Notes under the pieces: generated by a model | Seen by the model: the letters and a program-made list of their open reading frames with translations, nothing else | What the model was told of the DNA's origin: nothing | Databases searched by the model: none | Source of the DNA: CBDUBU01 sp965365465 | GTDB taxonomy: Bacteria; Bacteroidota; Rhodothermia; Rhodothermales; DASSAV01 | Direction: 5' to 3' | Assembly (NCBI GenBank): GCA_965365465.1 | Contig: CBDUBU010000099.1 | Span: 1 to 13,277 of the forward strand | DNA length: 13,277 nt | In this document: one piece after another, positions 7,556-13,277 of the stretch | Layout of the letters: each line of letters begins with the position of its first letter | Numbering within the stretch: position 1 is the first letter of the stretch | Position numbers and translations under genes: made by a program

Positions 7556-7559
7556 CCTG

Positions 7560-9131
7560 CTACCGGCTGCGAAGTTCGATCCGGTGGCGGACCTCCTCGA
7601 TCATGTCGTAGAATTTGGGGTCGGTCTCCATCTGGTCTTCCACGCTCTGGTGGGCATGGATCACCGTAGAGTGGTCTCGTCCGCCGAAATGCAGTCCGAT
7701 GGCTTTCAGGGTATGCTGGGTCAGCATTTTGCTGAAGTACATGGCAATCTGACGCGCCTGAACTACTTCGCGTTTGCGCGTTTTGGCCCGGACCAAGTCC
7801 TCCGGGATCTGAAAGTACTCGCAGGTGATGCGCTGGATTTCCTCGATAGTCAGGTTGATCCGCGTATCCTTGATGAGGTCGCGCAGCACCTCTTTTGCAA
7901 GGTTGAGATCAAGCTCGCGTTTGTGCAGCGCGGACTGGGCCATCAACCGGATCAGCGCGCCCTCCAGTTCGCGGATATTGCTCTTGATGTTGTGCGCGAT
8001 AAACTCCATGATTTCATGGGGCAGATGGACGCCCTCATCTTCGGCCTTGCGCTGGAGAATCGCGATGCGGGTTTCGAGTTCGGGCGGCTGCATATCCGCC
8101 GAAAGCCCCCACTGAAACCGGGAAAGCAGCCGCTCCTCGATGCCTTGAATGTCGCGGGGCGGGCGGTCTGAGGAGAGGACGATCTGTTTGCCGCTCTGGT
8201 GCAAGGCATTGAAGATGTGGAAGAACTCTTCCTGGGTTTTCTCCTTGCCGCCGAAGAACTGGATGTCGTCCACGATCAGGAGGTCGATCTGCCGGTAGAA
8301 GAGGGAAAACTCGCTGACGCGGTTGTGCTGGATGGATTGCACGAACTCGGTCGTGAAGCGCTCGCTGGAGACGTAGAGCACCGTCTGAGGGCTTCGGTGC
8401 TGCAAGGCATAATTGCCGATAGCCTGGATGAGGTGCGTCTTGCCGAGGCCGACGCCGCCATAGACGAGAAACGGGTTGAAGCTGGTTCCGCCGGGTCGCT
8501 GCGCGATGGCAAGGGATGCGCTGCGCGCCAACCGGTTGCAATCGCCCTCGATGAAGCCCTCGAACGTGTAGCTCTGGTTGAGCTGGCTGTCGAGCTTTGC
8601 TTTCTGGATGCCAGGGATGACGAAAGGATTGGCGACGGGAGGCGGCTGCGAGGGTCCGGCGTAGGAAGGCGCGGCGCCTCCGGGGGCGGGTTGTGAAGGC
8701 AGGGAAGCAGCCGCAGCGGCGTGCTCCGGGACGCGGCGCGGAGGCGGCGGCTGATGATCCCGTGGGAAGGCGCTGCCCTGAGAGGGCGCCGCCTGGGGCG
8801 CAGCATCGGAGGGCCGGGCAGGCAGTTGCATGGAGGCTCCCTCGTAGCCCGTCTCCAGATCGTCGCGCTCGATGACGATATCGTAAAAGAGCCGGCCTTG
8901 CGCCCCTAGCACCTTCGTGATGGTTTTGCGCAAGAGCGCATAGTAATGCTCCTCCAGCCACTCGTAGTAAAACCGGCTGGGGAGTTGCACCGTCAGCTTG
9001 ATCTGTTCTCCTTCCTCCTCCAGGCCCACCGCCTTGAGCGGTTCAAACCATGTCTTGAAACTCTGCCGGGGGATGTTGTCCCGAATGATGTCGAGACACT
9101 GCTTCCATACAGCTTCAGGGGATTGGGCCAT
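7560..9131 (-). CDS. dnaA: chromosomal replication initiator protein DnaA
   Basis: ATP-dependent initiator that binds DnaA boxes, unwinds oriC and loads the DnaB helicase. The 523-residue protein has all four domains: domain I (about 1-90, SPEAVWKQCLDIIRDNI with the conserved tryptophan), a long low-complexity Pro/Ala-rich linker as domain II (about 100-170), the AAA+ domain III (about 185-405) and the DNA-binding domain IV (about 425-523). Key residues seen are Walker A GGVGLGKT (225-232), Walker B LLIVDDIQ (284-291), the GIEERLLSRFQWGL box (330-343) with the arginine-finger region, and the DnaA signature with GLHFGGRDHSTVIHA (479-493). It is somewhat longer than E. coli DnaA (467) because of domain II. 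The ATG at 9131 begins MAQSPEAVWK, the expected N-terminus. The 821-bp gap upstream carries DnaA boxes, so autoregulation is plausible. dnaN lies downstream. Confidence 0.98.
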   Translation of the reverse strand: MAQSPEAVWKQCLDIIRDNIPRQSFKTWFEPLKAVGLEEEGEQIKLTVQLPSRFYYEWLEEHYYALLRKTITKVLGAQGRLFYDIVIERDDLETGYEGASMQLPARPSDAAPQAAPSQGSAFPRDHQPPPPRRVPEHAAAAASLPSQPAPGGAAPSYAGPSQPPPVANPFVIPGIQKAKLDSQLNQSYTFEGFIEGDCNRLARSASLAIAQRPGGTSFNPFLVYGGVGLGKTHLIQAIGNYALQHRSPQTVLYVSSERFTTEFVQSIQHNRVSEFSLFYRQIDLLIVDDIQFFGGKEKTQEEFFHIFNALHQSGKQIVLSSDRPPRDIQGIEERLLSRFQWGLSADMQPPELETRIAILQRKAEDEGVHLPHEIMEFIAHNIKSNIRELEGALIRLMAQSALHKRELDLNLAKEVLRDLIKDTRINLTIEEIQRITCEYFQIPEDLVRAKTRKREVVQARQIAMYFSKMLTQHTLKAIGLHFGGRDHSTVIHAHQSVEDQMETDPKFYDMIEEVRHRIELRSR

Positions 9132-9372
9132 GCTGGAATCATTAAAGAGGCATTATCGCCTACAACCGGAAACCTGACGGTGGGCCTGGCAAAAAACTGT
9201 CTTGCGCCTCCAGGGAGCCGGTCGCGGCATCCACCTCGCATCGCTCAGCAATGAGAAGCTTCTCCAGACGACAGCGCCGCGTTCGGGCTACATATACACG
9301 AGTTATTAACAATCAGTGTCTTGACACATACCTACCGCTCGTGCAGCAAAAACAGATCTCCACACTCCATCC

Positions 9373-9389
9373 ACAAGTTTTCAACAGGT
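9373..9389 (+). repeat. degenerate copy of the DnaA-box repeat unit
   Basis: The 17 bases at 9373-9389 (ACAAGTTTTCAACAGGT) match 9513-9529 (ACAAGTTATCCACAGGT) at all but two positions, both inside the DnaA box. The flanks are conserved along with the box, which suggests an old duplicated origin module with one strong and one weak site. Confidence 0.5.
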
Positions 9390-9517
9390 CATAGAATCGT
9401 ACTGGATGACAAAAAAAGGCGCTTATCGGCAGTTTGCCGGGCGTGCGCTGACCACTCTACAAAAATCCACGAACCCTCCTCCCGCCCGGATGGCAAAACC
9501 GCACACAGGCCGACAAG

Positions 9518-9526
9518 TTATCCACA
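9518..9526 (+). promoter_or_regulatory. perfect DnaA box
   Basis: TTATCCACA is the consensus high-affinity DnaA-binding nonamer. It lies about 390 bases upstream of the dnaA start, is followed by GTTAAC (9531-9536), and sits in a run of same-direction weaker ATCCAC cores. Confidence 0.8.
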
Positions 9527-9693
9527 GGTTGTTAACATATGCGGTCTTGCAGAAAGGCCCTCTGTGCCTTATGCGTTGTGGTGGGCTGAGGGGTGGGTTC
9601 AGAGCAACAGCGTATTTCTATCCAGCTTCCTGACGCCAGGGCGGAGGACAGAATGGAAGCCGAACAGGGTTGCGCCCCGGCTCCCGTATTACC

Positions 9694-9730
9694 GGAATGT
9701 AATCACATACGTTGTCATGGTAACCATTCC
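9694..9730. repeat. inverted repeats inside the origin region
   Basis: GGAATG (9694-9699) and CATTCC (9725-9730) are inverted arms. Inside lies a near-palindrome, ATGGT (9717-9721) and ACCAT (9723-9727) around one base, and a smaller ATGT/ACAT pair next to the left arm. It may be a protein-binding site or part of the origin's structure; no function can be assigned. Confidence 0.4.
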
Positions 9731-9776
9731 CTCCTATAACTTCAAGCAACCTTTGGACGATTTTGCAGAATTAAAA

Positions 9777-9785
9777 TTATCCAGA
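9777..9785 (+). promoter_or_regulatory. near-consensus DnaA box
   Basis: TTATCCAGA differs from TTATCCACA at one position and directly follows an AT-rich stretch (about 9760-9780). This is the arrangement expected for a box bordering an unwinding element. Confidence 0.5.
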
Positions 9786-9844
9786 CCTGCAGCGCCAATG
9801 CGTTCAGGTTCAAGGGTTTTTAACGTTTCTGCCCGGCGTATTTT

Positions 9845-9875
9845 TTTGAAAAGAAACATCTATGCTCTATCTTGG
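9845..9875 (+). promoter_or_regulatory. candidate promoter for the yceD-rpmF-plsX-fab cluster
   Basis: TTTG (9845-9848), a 19-base spacer and TATCTTGG (9868-9875) fit the Bacteroidota TTTG / TAnnTTTG promoter with one mismatch. Transcription would begin at about 9880, 73 bases before yceD, and the transcript would meet an intrinsic terminator almost at once. Confidence 0.4.
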
Positions 9876-9903
9876 TAAGTCTGAGCTTTCCAGATCGGAA
9901 CAG

Positions 9904-9936
9904 AGCAAAGGCTACCCTCTCGGTAGCCTGCTTTTT
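9904..9936 (+). terminator. intrinsic terminator in the yceD leader
   Basis: GGCTACC (9910-9916) and GGTAGCC (9922-9928) form a perfect 7-bp stem with a CTCTC loop. The stem can be extended by AGCA (9904-9907) with TGCT (9929-9932) across a 2-base bulge, and a run of five T (9932-9936) follows. It works only in the plus direction and ends 16 bases before the yceD ATG. No plus-strand gene lies between the Rieske gene and here, so it most likely acts as an attenuator of the downstream operon or as the end of a short RNA. Confidence 0.8.
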
Positions 9937-9952
9937 ATGTGCCGGATAGCCT

Positions 9953-10453
9953 ATGCTTCGTCTCGATATTTCGCACCTGAGCGAGGGAACGCACACGTTT
10001 GTTCTGGATCCGCAGCCGGAGGCGCTGGATCTGGACCCGGACCTGTTTTCCAACATTCAGGTAGATGCGCAGTTGGATTTTTTCAACCAGCGCCTGCTGG
10101 TCACGCTCCAGGTAAAGGCAGATGCCGTGCTGGAGTGCGACCGGACGCTCGTGTTGTTTGAGCAGCCTGTAAGTGGGACGCACCGGTTGCTTTTTGCTCC
10201 TCCGGAACTCGTTACCGAAGAACAGGCAGAGCAGTATGATGACGTGCGCGTGCTGATGCCGAGCGATCAGCAGATCGACCTGACGGAGGTGGTGCATGAC
10301 ACCCTTGTTCTGGCGATTCCGACGCGGAAAATAGCGCCCGGCGCGGAGGGAATCGAGATTCCTACCCGTTTCGGGGCGCCTGCCGGAGACGAAGCCGTTG
10401 ACCCTCGGTGGGAAGCCCTCCGCAAGCTTCGCTCCGAGGACAATCCTGGTTGA
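9953..10453 (+). CDS. yceD: YceD family protein (DUF177)
   Basis: A 166-residue cytosolic protein of the YceD/DUF177 family. Members are encoded next to rpmF in most bacteria and are needed for normal 23S rRNA accumulation in the E. coli and plant relatives. Seen here are the central AVLECDRTLVLFEQPV block with the conserved Cys, the acidic DLTEVVHDTLVLAIPTRK segment, and the C-terminal DPRWEALRKL motif. The second cysteine cluster found in many homologues after the IP-x-x box is absent. The start at 9953 gives the expected MLRLDISHL N-terminus; no Shine-Dalgarno is visible. It heads a plus-strand cluster with rpmF 58 bp downstream, preceded closely by an intrinsic terminator. Confidence 0.9.
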   Translation: MLRLDISHLSEGTHTFVLDPQPEALDLDPDLFSNIQVDAQLDFFNQRLLVTLQVKADAVLECDRTLVLFEQPVSGTHRLLFAPPELVTEEQAEQYDDVRVLMPSDQQIDLTEVVHDTLVLAIPTRKIAPGAEGIEIPTRFGAPAGDEAVDPRWEALRKLRSEDNPG

Positions 10454-10467
10454 ACACGGAATAGAGC

Positions 10468-10480
10468 GGACCAACGGTCC
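10468..10480 (+). repeat. small hairpin between yceD and rpmF
   Basis: GGACC (10468-10472) and GGTCC (10476-10480) form a 5-bp stem with a 3-base loop. No T-run follows. It may be a processing or pausing element in the polycistronic transcript, or chance. Confidence 0.35.
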
Positions 10481-10511
10481 CGTTTGAAGTCAATAATTTG
10501 AGGTATCGAAT

Positions 10512-10703
10512 ATGGCCAATCCCCGAAGAAAACACTCCCGCGCCCGCACCGCGAAGCGCCGCGCCGTTTACTACAACAGCATAAAGAAGCCGGAAGTGAT
10601 GGAGTGTCCGAACTGCGGCTCTGCCAAGATGATGCACCGCGCCTGCCCGTCCTGCGGCCACTACCGGGGTCGCAAGGTCATCGAGCGCAAGGAGCAGATC
10701 TAG
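10512..10703 (+). CDS. rpmF: 50S ribosomal protein L32
   Basis: Small ribosomal protein of the large subunit, 63 residues, the normal length. The basic N-terminus (ANPRRKHSRARTAKRRA) is the family signature. Two zinc-binding pairs, CPNCG (32-36) and CPSCG (45-49), show that this is the zinc-ribbon (C+) form. A GAGG element 8 bases before the ATG is a plausible ribosome-binding site and fixes the start. It lies between yceD and plsX, the conserved context that couples ribosome and lipid synthesis. A strong GC hairpin directly follows the stop codon. Confidence 0.97.
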   Translation: MANPRRKHSRARTAKRRAVYYNSIKKPEVMECPNCGSAKMMHRACPSCGHYRGRKVIERKEQI

Positions 10704-10729
10704 GAGCGAGCGCCGGGGCGGCGCGCTCC
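10703..10729 (+). repeat. GC-rich hairpin at the rpmF 3' end
   Basis: GGAGCG (10703-10708) pairs with CGCTCC (10724-10729), and CGCC (10711-10714) with GGCG (10720-10723), leaving a 2-base bulge and a GGGGC loop, ten pairs in all. It begins at the last base of the rpmF stop codon. There is no T-run, so partial termination, pausing or RNA processing between rpmF and plsX is more likely than a strong terminator. Confidence 0.55.
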
Positions 10730-10843
10730 GCAGGAGGGGCATTTGACGCTTTGCCGAATGGGCCGTCGCTTCTTGTTCAGAGTCGCCGTTCCGCGCCGGC
10801 CGGACTGCATCACATCACCGGAATTAGCGAAACGATCCCTGCA

Positions 10844-11848
10844 ATGGCTATTCGAATTGCGGTAGATGCAATGGGCGGCGATGCGGCTCCATCGGTGGTG
10901 GTGGAGGGTGCTGTCCGGGCTGCAACCCAGGCGCCTGATGCGCTTCGCGTGCTCTTGTTCGGACCGGAATCTGCCGTTCGGGCCGTACTTTCCTCCCATG
11001 ATCCGTCAGGGAGCTTGCCTATTGACGTGATAGACGCCCCTGAAGTGATCGGGATGGGCGAGTCCCCTTCCATTGCGGTCAAGACCAAGCAGCGCTCCTC
11101 GATCCATCTCGGGCTGGGCGCGCACAAACAGGGCCATGCCGATGCCTTCCTGAGCGCCGGCAACACCGGAGCCGTCATGGCGGCCTCGCTTTTTATCCTC
11201 GGACGCCAGCCGAACATTGCCCGTCCCTCTGTAATTGGCTATTACCCGACCTCCGAGAGTTTCTGCATCCTGATCGATGCAGGAGCCAACGTAGACTGCA
11301 AACCGGAACACCTAGCGCAGTTCGCGCAAATGGGAACCGTCTATGCCCGCAACGTGCTGAAGCGGGACAACCCGACCGTTGCCCTGATGAACATCGGCGA
11401 AGAGCCGGGAAAAGGGAATGAGCAGGTCAAGGCGGCTTTCCAGCTTTTGCAGACGACGCCCGGCGTCAACTTCTGCGGCAACATTGAAGGGCGCGACCTG
11501 ATGCGCCATGCAGCCGATGTGGTCGTATGCGACGGCTTCGTGGGCAACGTGATGCTCAAACTCGGCGAGAGCGTGGCAACGACCTTTATGAAAATGGTGG
11601 AGGCCGAGATGGCGCGTCATGGCCTGTCGCCTGAGGAAAAGATGACGGTGGGCAAAGTGCTGAAGGGCATCCGGCGCCGGTTCGACTACGAGGAGTACGG
11701 CGGCGCGCCCCTGCTAGGCGTCAACGGCAACGTGCTGATAGGGCATGGTGGTTCGTCGGGCAGGGCCATCGAGTTAATGATCCTGAACGCCGCCCGAATG
11801 GTAGAGCACAATGTCTCCGGCTCTATCGCTGCCCTGATTAACAGTTGA
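10844..11848 (+). CDS. plsX: phosphate acyltransferase PlsX
   Basis: Makes acyl-phosphate from acyl-ACP and phosphate at the inner face of the membrane, feeding PlsY in phospholipid synthesis. The 334-residue protein is of normal length. Recognisable blocks are RIAVDAMGGDAAPSVVVEGA at the N-terminus, SAGNTGAVMAASLFILG, ILIDAGANVDCKPEHL, MNIGEEPGKGNEQVKAAF, NFCGNIEGRDLM, VVVCDGFVGNVMLKLGE and YGGAPLLGVNGNVLIGHGGS. The frame is open upstream to about 10604 through rpmF, but the conserved MAIRIAVDAMGG start puts the true ATG at 10844. No ribosome-binding site is visible. It is 140 bp after rpmF, a gap containing a GC hairpin, and 31 bp before fabH. Confidence 0.97.
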   Translation: MAIRIAVDAMGGDAAPSVVVEGAVRAATQAPDALRVLLFGPESAVRAVLSSHDPSGSLPIDVIDAPEVIGMGESPSIAVKTKQRSSIHLGLGAHKQGHADAFLSAGNTGAVMAASLFILGRQPNIARPSVIGYYPTSESFCILIDAGANVDCKPEHLAQFAQMGTVYARNVLKRDNPTVALMNIGEEPGKGNEQVKAAFQLLQTTPGVNFCGNIEGRDLMRHAADVVVCDGFVGNVMLKLGESVATTFMKMVEAEMARHGLSPEEKMTVGKVLKGIRRRFDYEEYGGAPLLGVNGNVLIGHGGSSGRAIELMILNAARMVEHNVSGSIAALINS

Positions 11849-11879
11849 TCCCTTTGTTTCGCTTACCCGGAGTAACTTT

Positions 11880-12920
11880 ATGACACGTGCAGCTATCACT
11901 TCGGGAGGCCGCTTCCTGCCCGAAGACCGCCTGACCAATGCCGATCTCGAACGCATGATCGACACGACCGACGAGTGGATCCAGACGCGGACGGGCATCA
12001 AGGAACGACGCATTCTCTCGGACCCGGAAAAGGCGACCTCCTACATGGCAGCGGAGGCCGCAAAGGAGGCGCTGCGGAAACGCGGCGTCGAGCCGGAGGA
12101 GGTAGAGGCCATCATCGTGGCTACCGTCACGCCGGATATGCTTTTCCCTTCGACGGCGTGCCTGGTACAGGCGGAACTCGGCGCGAAGAATGCCTGGGGA
12201 TTCGATCTTTCCGCCGCCTGCAGCGGCTTTCTGTTCGGGCTTTCCACAGGCGCTGCCTTCATTGCGAGCGGCAAGCACAAAAAGGTGCTCGTCATCGGCG
12301 CCGACAAAATGAGCACCATCACCAACTACACGGATCGCAACACGTGCGTGCTGTTCGGAGACGGCGCTGCTGCCGTGCTCCTGGAGCCGGATACGGAAGG
12401 CTACGGCCTGATCGACTCGATCGAGCGGACGGACGGGCGCAACTGGCCCATGCTCTGTATGCGCGGCGGCGGCAGCCTGAACCCGCCCAGCCACGAAACG
12501 ATTGACCAGAAGATGCATTATCTGCATCAGGAGGGCAAGTCGGTGTTCAAGATCGCCGTGGAAGGTATGTCCGGGGTGTCGGCGGAGATCATGGAGCGCA
12601 ACGGACTCACCGGCGACGATGTGCGGTACCTGGTGCCCCATCAGGCCAACCTGCGCATCATCGACGCGACGGCCCGGCGCATGGGCATCGACATGGACAA
12701 GGTGATGCTCAACATCAGCCGGTACGGCAACACCACGGCGGCCACCATCCCACTCTGCCTCTACGACTGGGAAAAAGAGCTGCGCCGGGGCGACAACCTC
12801 GTGCTGGCTGCCTTCGGCGGCGGGTTCACCTGGGGCGCCGGCTATCTGAAATGGGCCTATGACGGCGCCGATGTCGCTGCGGTCGCCGAAACGGAGATGA
12901 CCCTCACCGAAAGCCTCTGA
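11880..12920 (+). CDS. fabH: beta-ketoacyl-ACP synthase III
   Basis: Starts fatty-acid synthesis by condensing acetyl-CoA (or another acyl-CoA primer) with malonyl-ACP. The thiolase-fold protein of 346 residues has the full Cys-His-Asn triad: C114 in DLSAACSGFLFGL, H254 in VPHQANLRI and N284 in RYGNTTAATIPL. Other conserved blocks are DTTDEWIQTRTGIKERRI (28-45) and LFGDGAAAVLLEP (158-170). It carries an extra C-terminal tail of about 20 residues rich in Ala and acids (from about 327) after the family's usual LKWA end. A GGAG element 7 bases before the ATG supports the start. It follows plsX by 31 bp and precedes fabD by 18 bp; together they form the fatty-acid operon. Confidence 0.97.
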   Translation: MTRAAITSGGRFLPEDRLTNADLERMIDTTDEWIQTRTGIKERRILSDPEKATSYMAAEAAKEALRKRGVEPEEVEAIIVATVTPDMLFPSTACLVQAELGAKNAWGFDLSAACSGFLFGLSTGAAFIASGKHKKVLVIGADKMSTITNYTDRNTCVLFGDGAAAVLLEPDTEGYGLIDSIERTDGRNWPMLCMRGGGSLNPPSHETIDQKMHYLHQEGKSVFKIAVEGMSGVSAEIMERNGLTGDDVRYLVPHQANLRIIDATARRMGIDMDKVMLNISRYGNTTAATIPLCLYDWEKELRRGDNLVLAAFGGGFTWGAGYLKWAYDGADVAAVAETEMTLTESL

Positions 12921-12938
12921 GCCGCCCCCCCAACCGCT

Positions 12939-13277
12939 ATGAAAACAGCATTCCTCTTTCCCGGCCAGGGTTCCCAGTATGTGGGAATGGGCAAAGACCT
13001 GGCTGAACAGTTTCCCGAAGCCCGCGCACGTTTCGAGGCGGCGGATCGGCTGCTGGACTTTCCACTTTCGGAGCGTATGTTCGGCGCTGGAGGTGATCCG
13101 GCTGCCGAAACGGAAGCGCTCAAACAAACCGAGGTCACGCAGCCTGCCCTTTACGTACACAGCATGGCGGCGATGGCGGTGCTGGAAGCGCAGGGCCTGC
13201 GGCCCGACATGACGGCGGGGCATAGCCTGGGCGAATTTTCCGCGCTGGCAGCGGCAGGCGCGCTGTCCTTCGAGGAC
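12939..13277 (+). CDS. fabD: malonyl-CoA:ACP transacylase, N-terminal part (cut by window edge)
   Basis: Transfers malonyl from CoA to acyl carrier protein, supplying FabH and the elongating enzymes. The visible 113 residues hold FPGQGSQYVGMG (7-18), TQPALYVHSMA (67-77) and the nucleophile box GHSLGEFSALAAAGALS with catalytic S96. About 190 residues of the usual length of about 300 lie beyond the window. The ATG at 12939 gives a typical MKTAFLFPGQG start; no clear ribosome-binding site precedes it. It is 18 bp after fabH, consistent with co-transcription. Confidence 0.96.
   Translation, partial: MKTAFLFPGQGSQYVGMGKDLAEQFPEARARFEAADRLLDFPLSERMFGAGGDPAAETEALKQTEVTQPALYVHSMAAMAVLEAQGLRPDMTAGHSLGEFSALAAAGALSFED

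Larger units (their letters stand above)
9132..9952. other. candidate chromosomal replication origin (oriC)
   Basis: Gene-free 821-bp region between divergent dnaA and yceD. It holds one perfect DnaA box, TTATCCACA (9518-9526), a one-mismatch box TTATCCAGA (9777-9785), and further ATCCAC cores at 9229, 9369 and 9465, all in the same orientation. A two-mismatch box TTATTAACA lies at 9303-9311. AT-rich stretches that could serve as an unwinding element lie at about 9297-9312, 9760-9782 and 9815-9858. Genes point away on both sides, as expected of leading strands. A 558-base open plus frame (9321-9878) crosses it but looks like chance. Strongly suggestive, but it has not been tested by skew. The right end also carries the yceD promoter and terminator. 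Confidence 0.75.

Noticed and set aside
9321..9878. A 185-codon plus-strand open frame through the origin region, starting with TTG
   Set aside because: It spans the DnaA boxes, AT-rich patches and part of the yceD leader. Its product is rich in Arg, Ser and Pro with no recognisable domain, and it has no start signal.
9862..10161. A plus-strand open frame starting in the yceD leader, as a possible leader peptide
   Set aside because: It runs through the terminator hairpin and into yceD in another frame, has no ribosome-binding site and no run of regulatory codons.
10604..10843. Upstream extension of plsX through rpmF
   Set aside because: It overlaps rpmF in another frame. The conserved PlsX N-terminus begins at 10844.

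Overview
The window looks like the replication-origin neighbourhood of a GC-rich bacterium of the Bacteroidota/Rhodothermota lineage. This is inferred from three things: the DnaN C-terminus ending in a MPVMLN-type motif, a DnaA carrying LLSRFQWGL after the AAA+ core, and upstream elements resembling the TTTG / TAnnTTTG promoter of that group. A Rhodothermia-like organism is the best guess; no 16S rRNA or other species marker is present.

Layout. From about 9.1 kb leftward nearly everything is on the minus strand: dnaA, dnaN, then proB-proA, an APH-fold small-molecule kinase overlapping a HAD hydrolase, and the 5' part of an MFS transporter cut by the window edge. The one exception is a plus-strand membrane DUF2231-Rieske protein (5402-6283) that converges on dnaN. 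From about 9.95 kb rightward everything is on the plus strand: yceD (DUF177), rpmF, plsX, fabH and a partial fabD, the classic ribosomal protein L32 / fatty-acid synthesis cluster. Between the two arms lies an 821-bp gap (9132-9952) with one perfect DnaA box, several near boxes and AT-rich patches. With the diverging gene orientation this makes it a good oriC candidate.

How the genes work together. DnaA would open the origin and DnaN is the sliding clamp. ProB and ProA make glutamate semialdehyde for proline. YceD and L32 link ribosome assembly to lipid synthesis, with PlsX making acyl-phosphate for phospholipids, FabH starting fatty-acid elongation and FabD supplying malonyl-ACP. The kinase/HAD pair is probably translationally coupled, but its substrate cannot be told from sequence.

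The content is mostly core. Points worth a second look are the origin region, an intrinsic terminator just upstream of yceD in the leader of the rpmF-fab cluster (possible attenuator or small RNA), hairpins in the Rieske-gene leader and after proA and rpmF, and the DUF2231-Rieske protein itself. I found no CRISPR array, insertion sequence, tRNA or rRNA, and no clearly novel multi-gene system.
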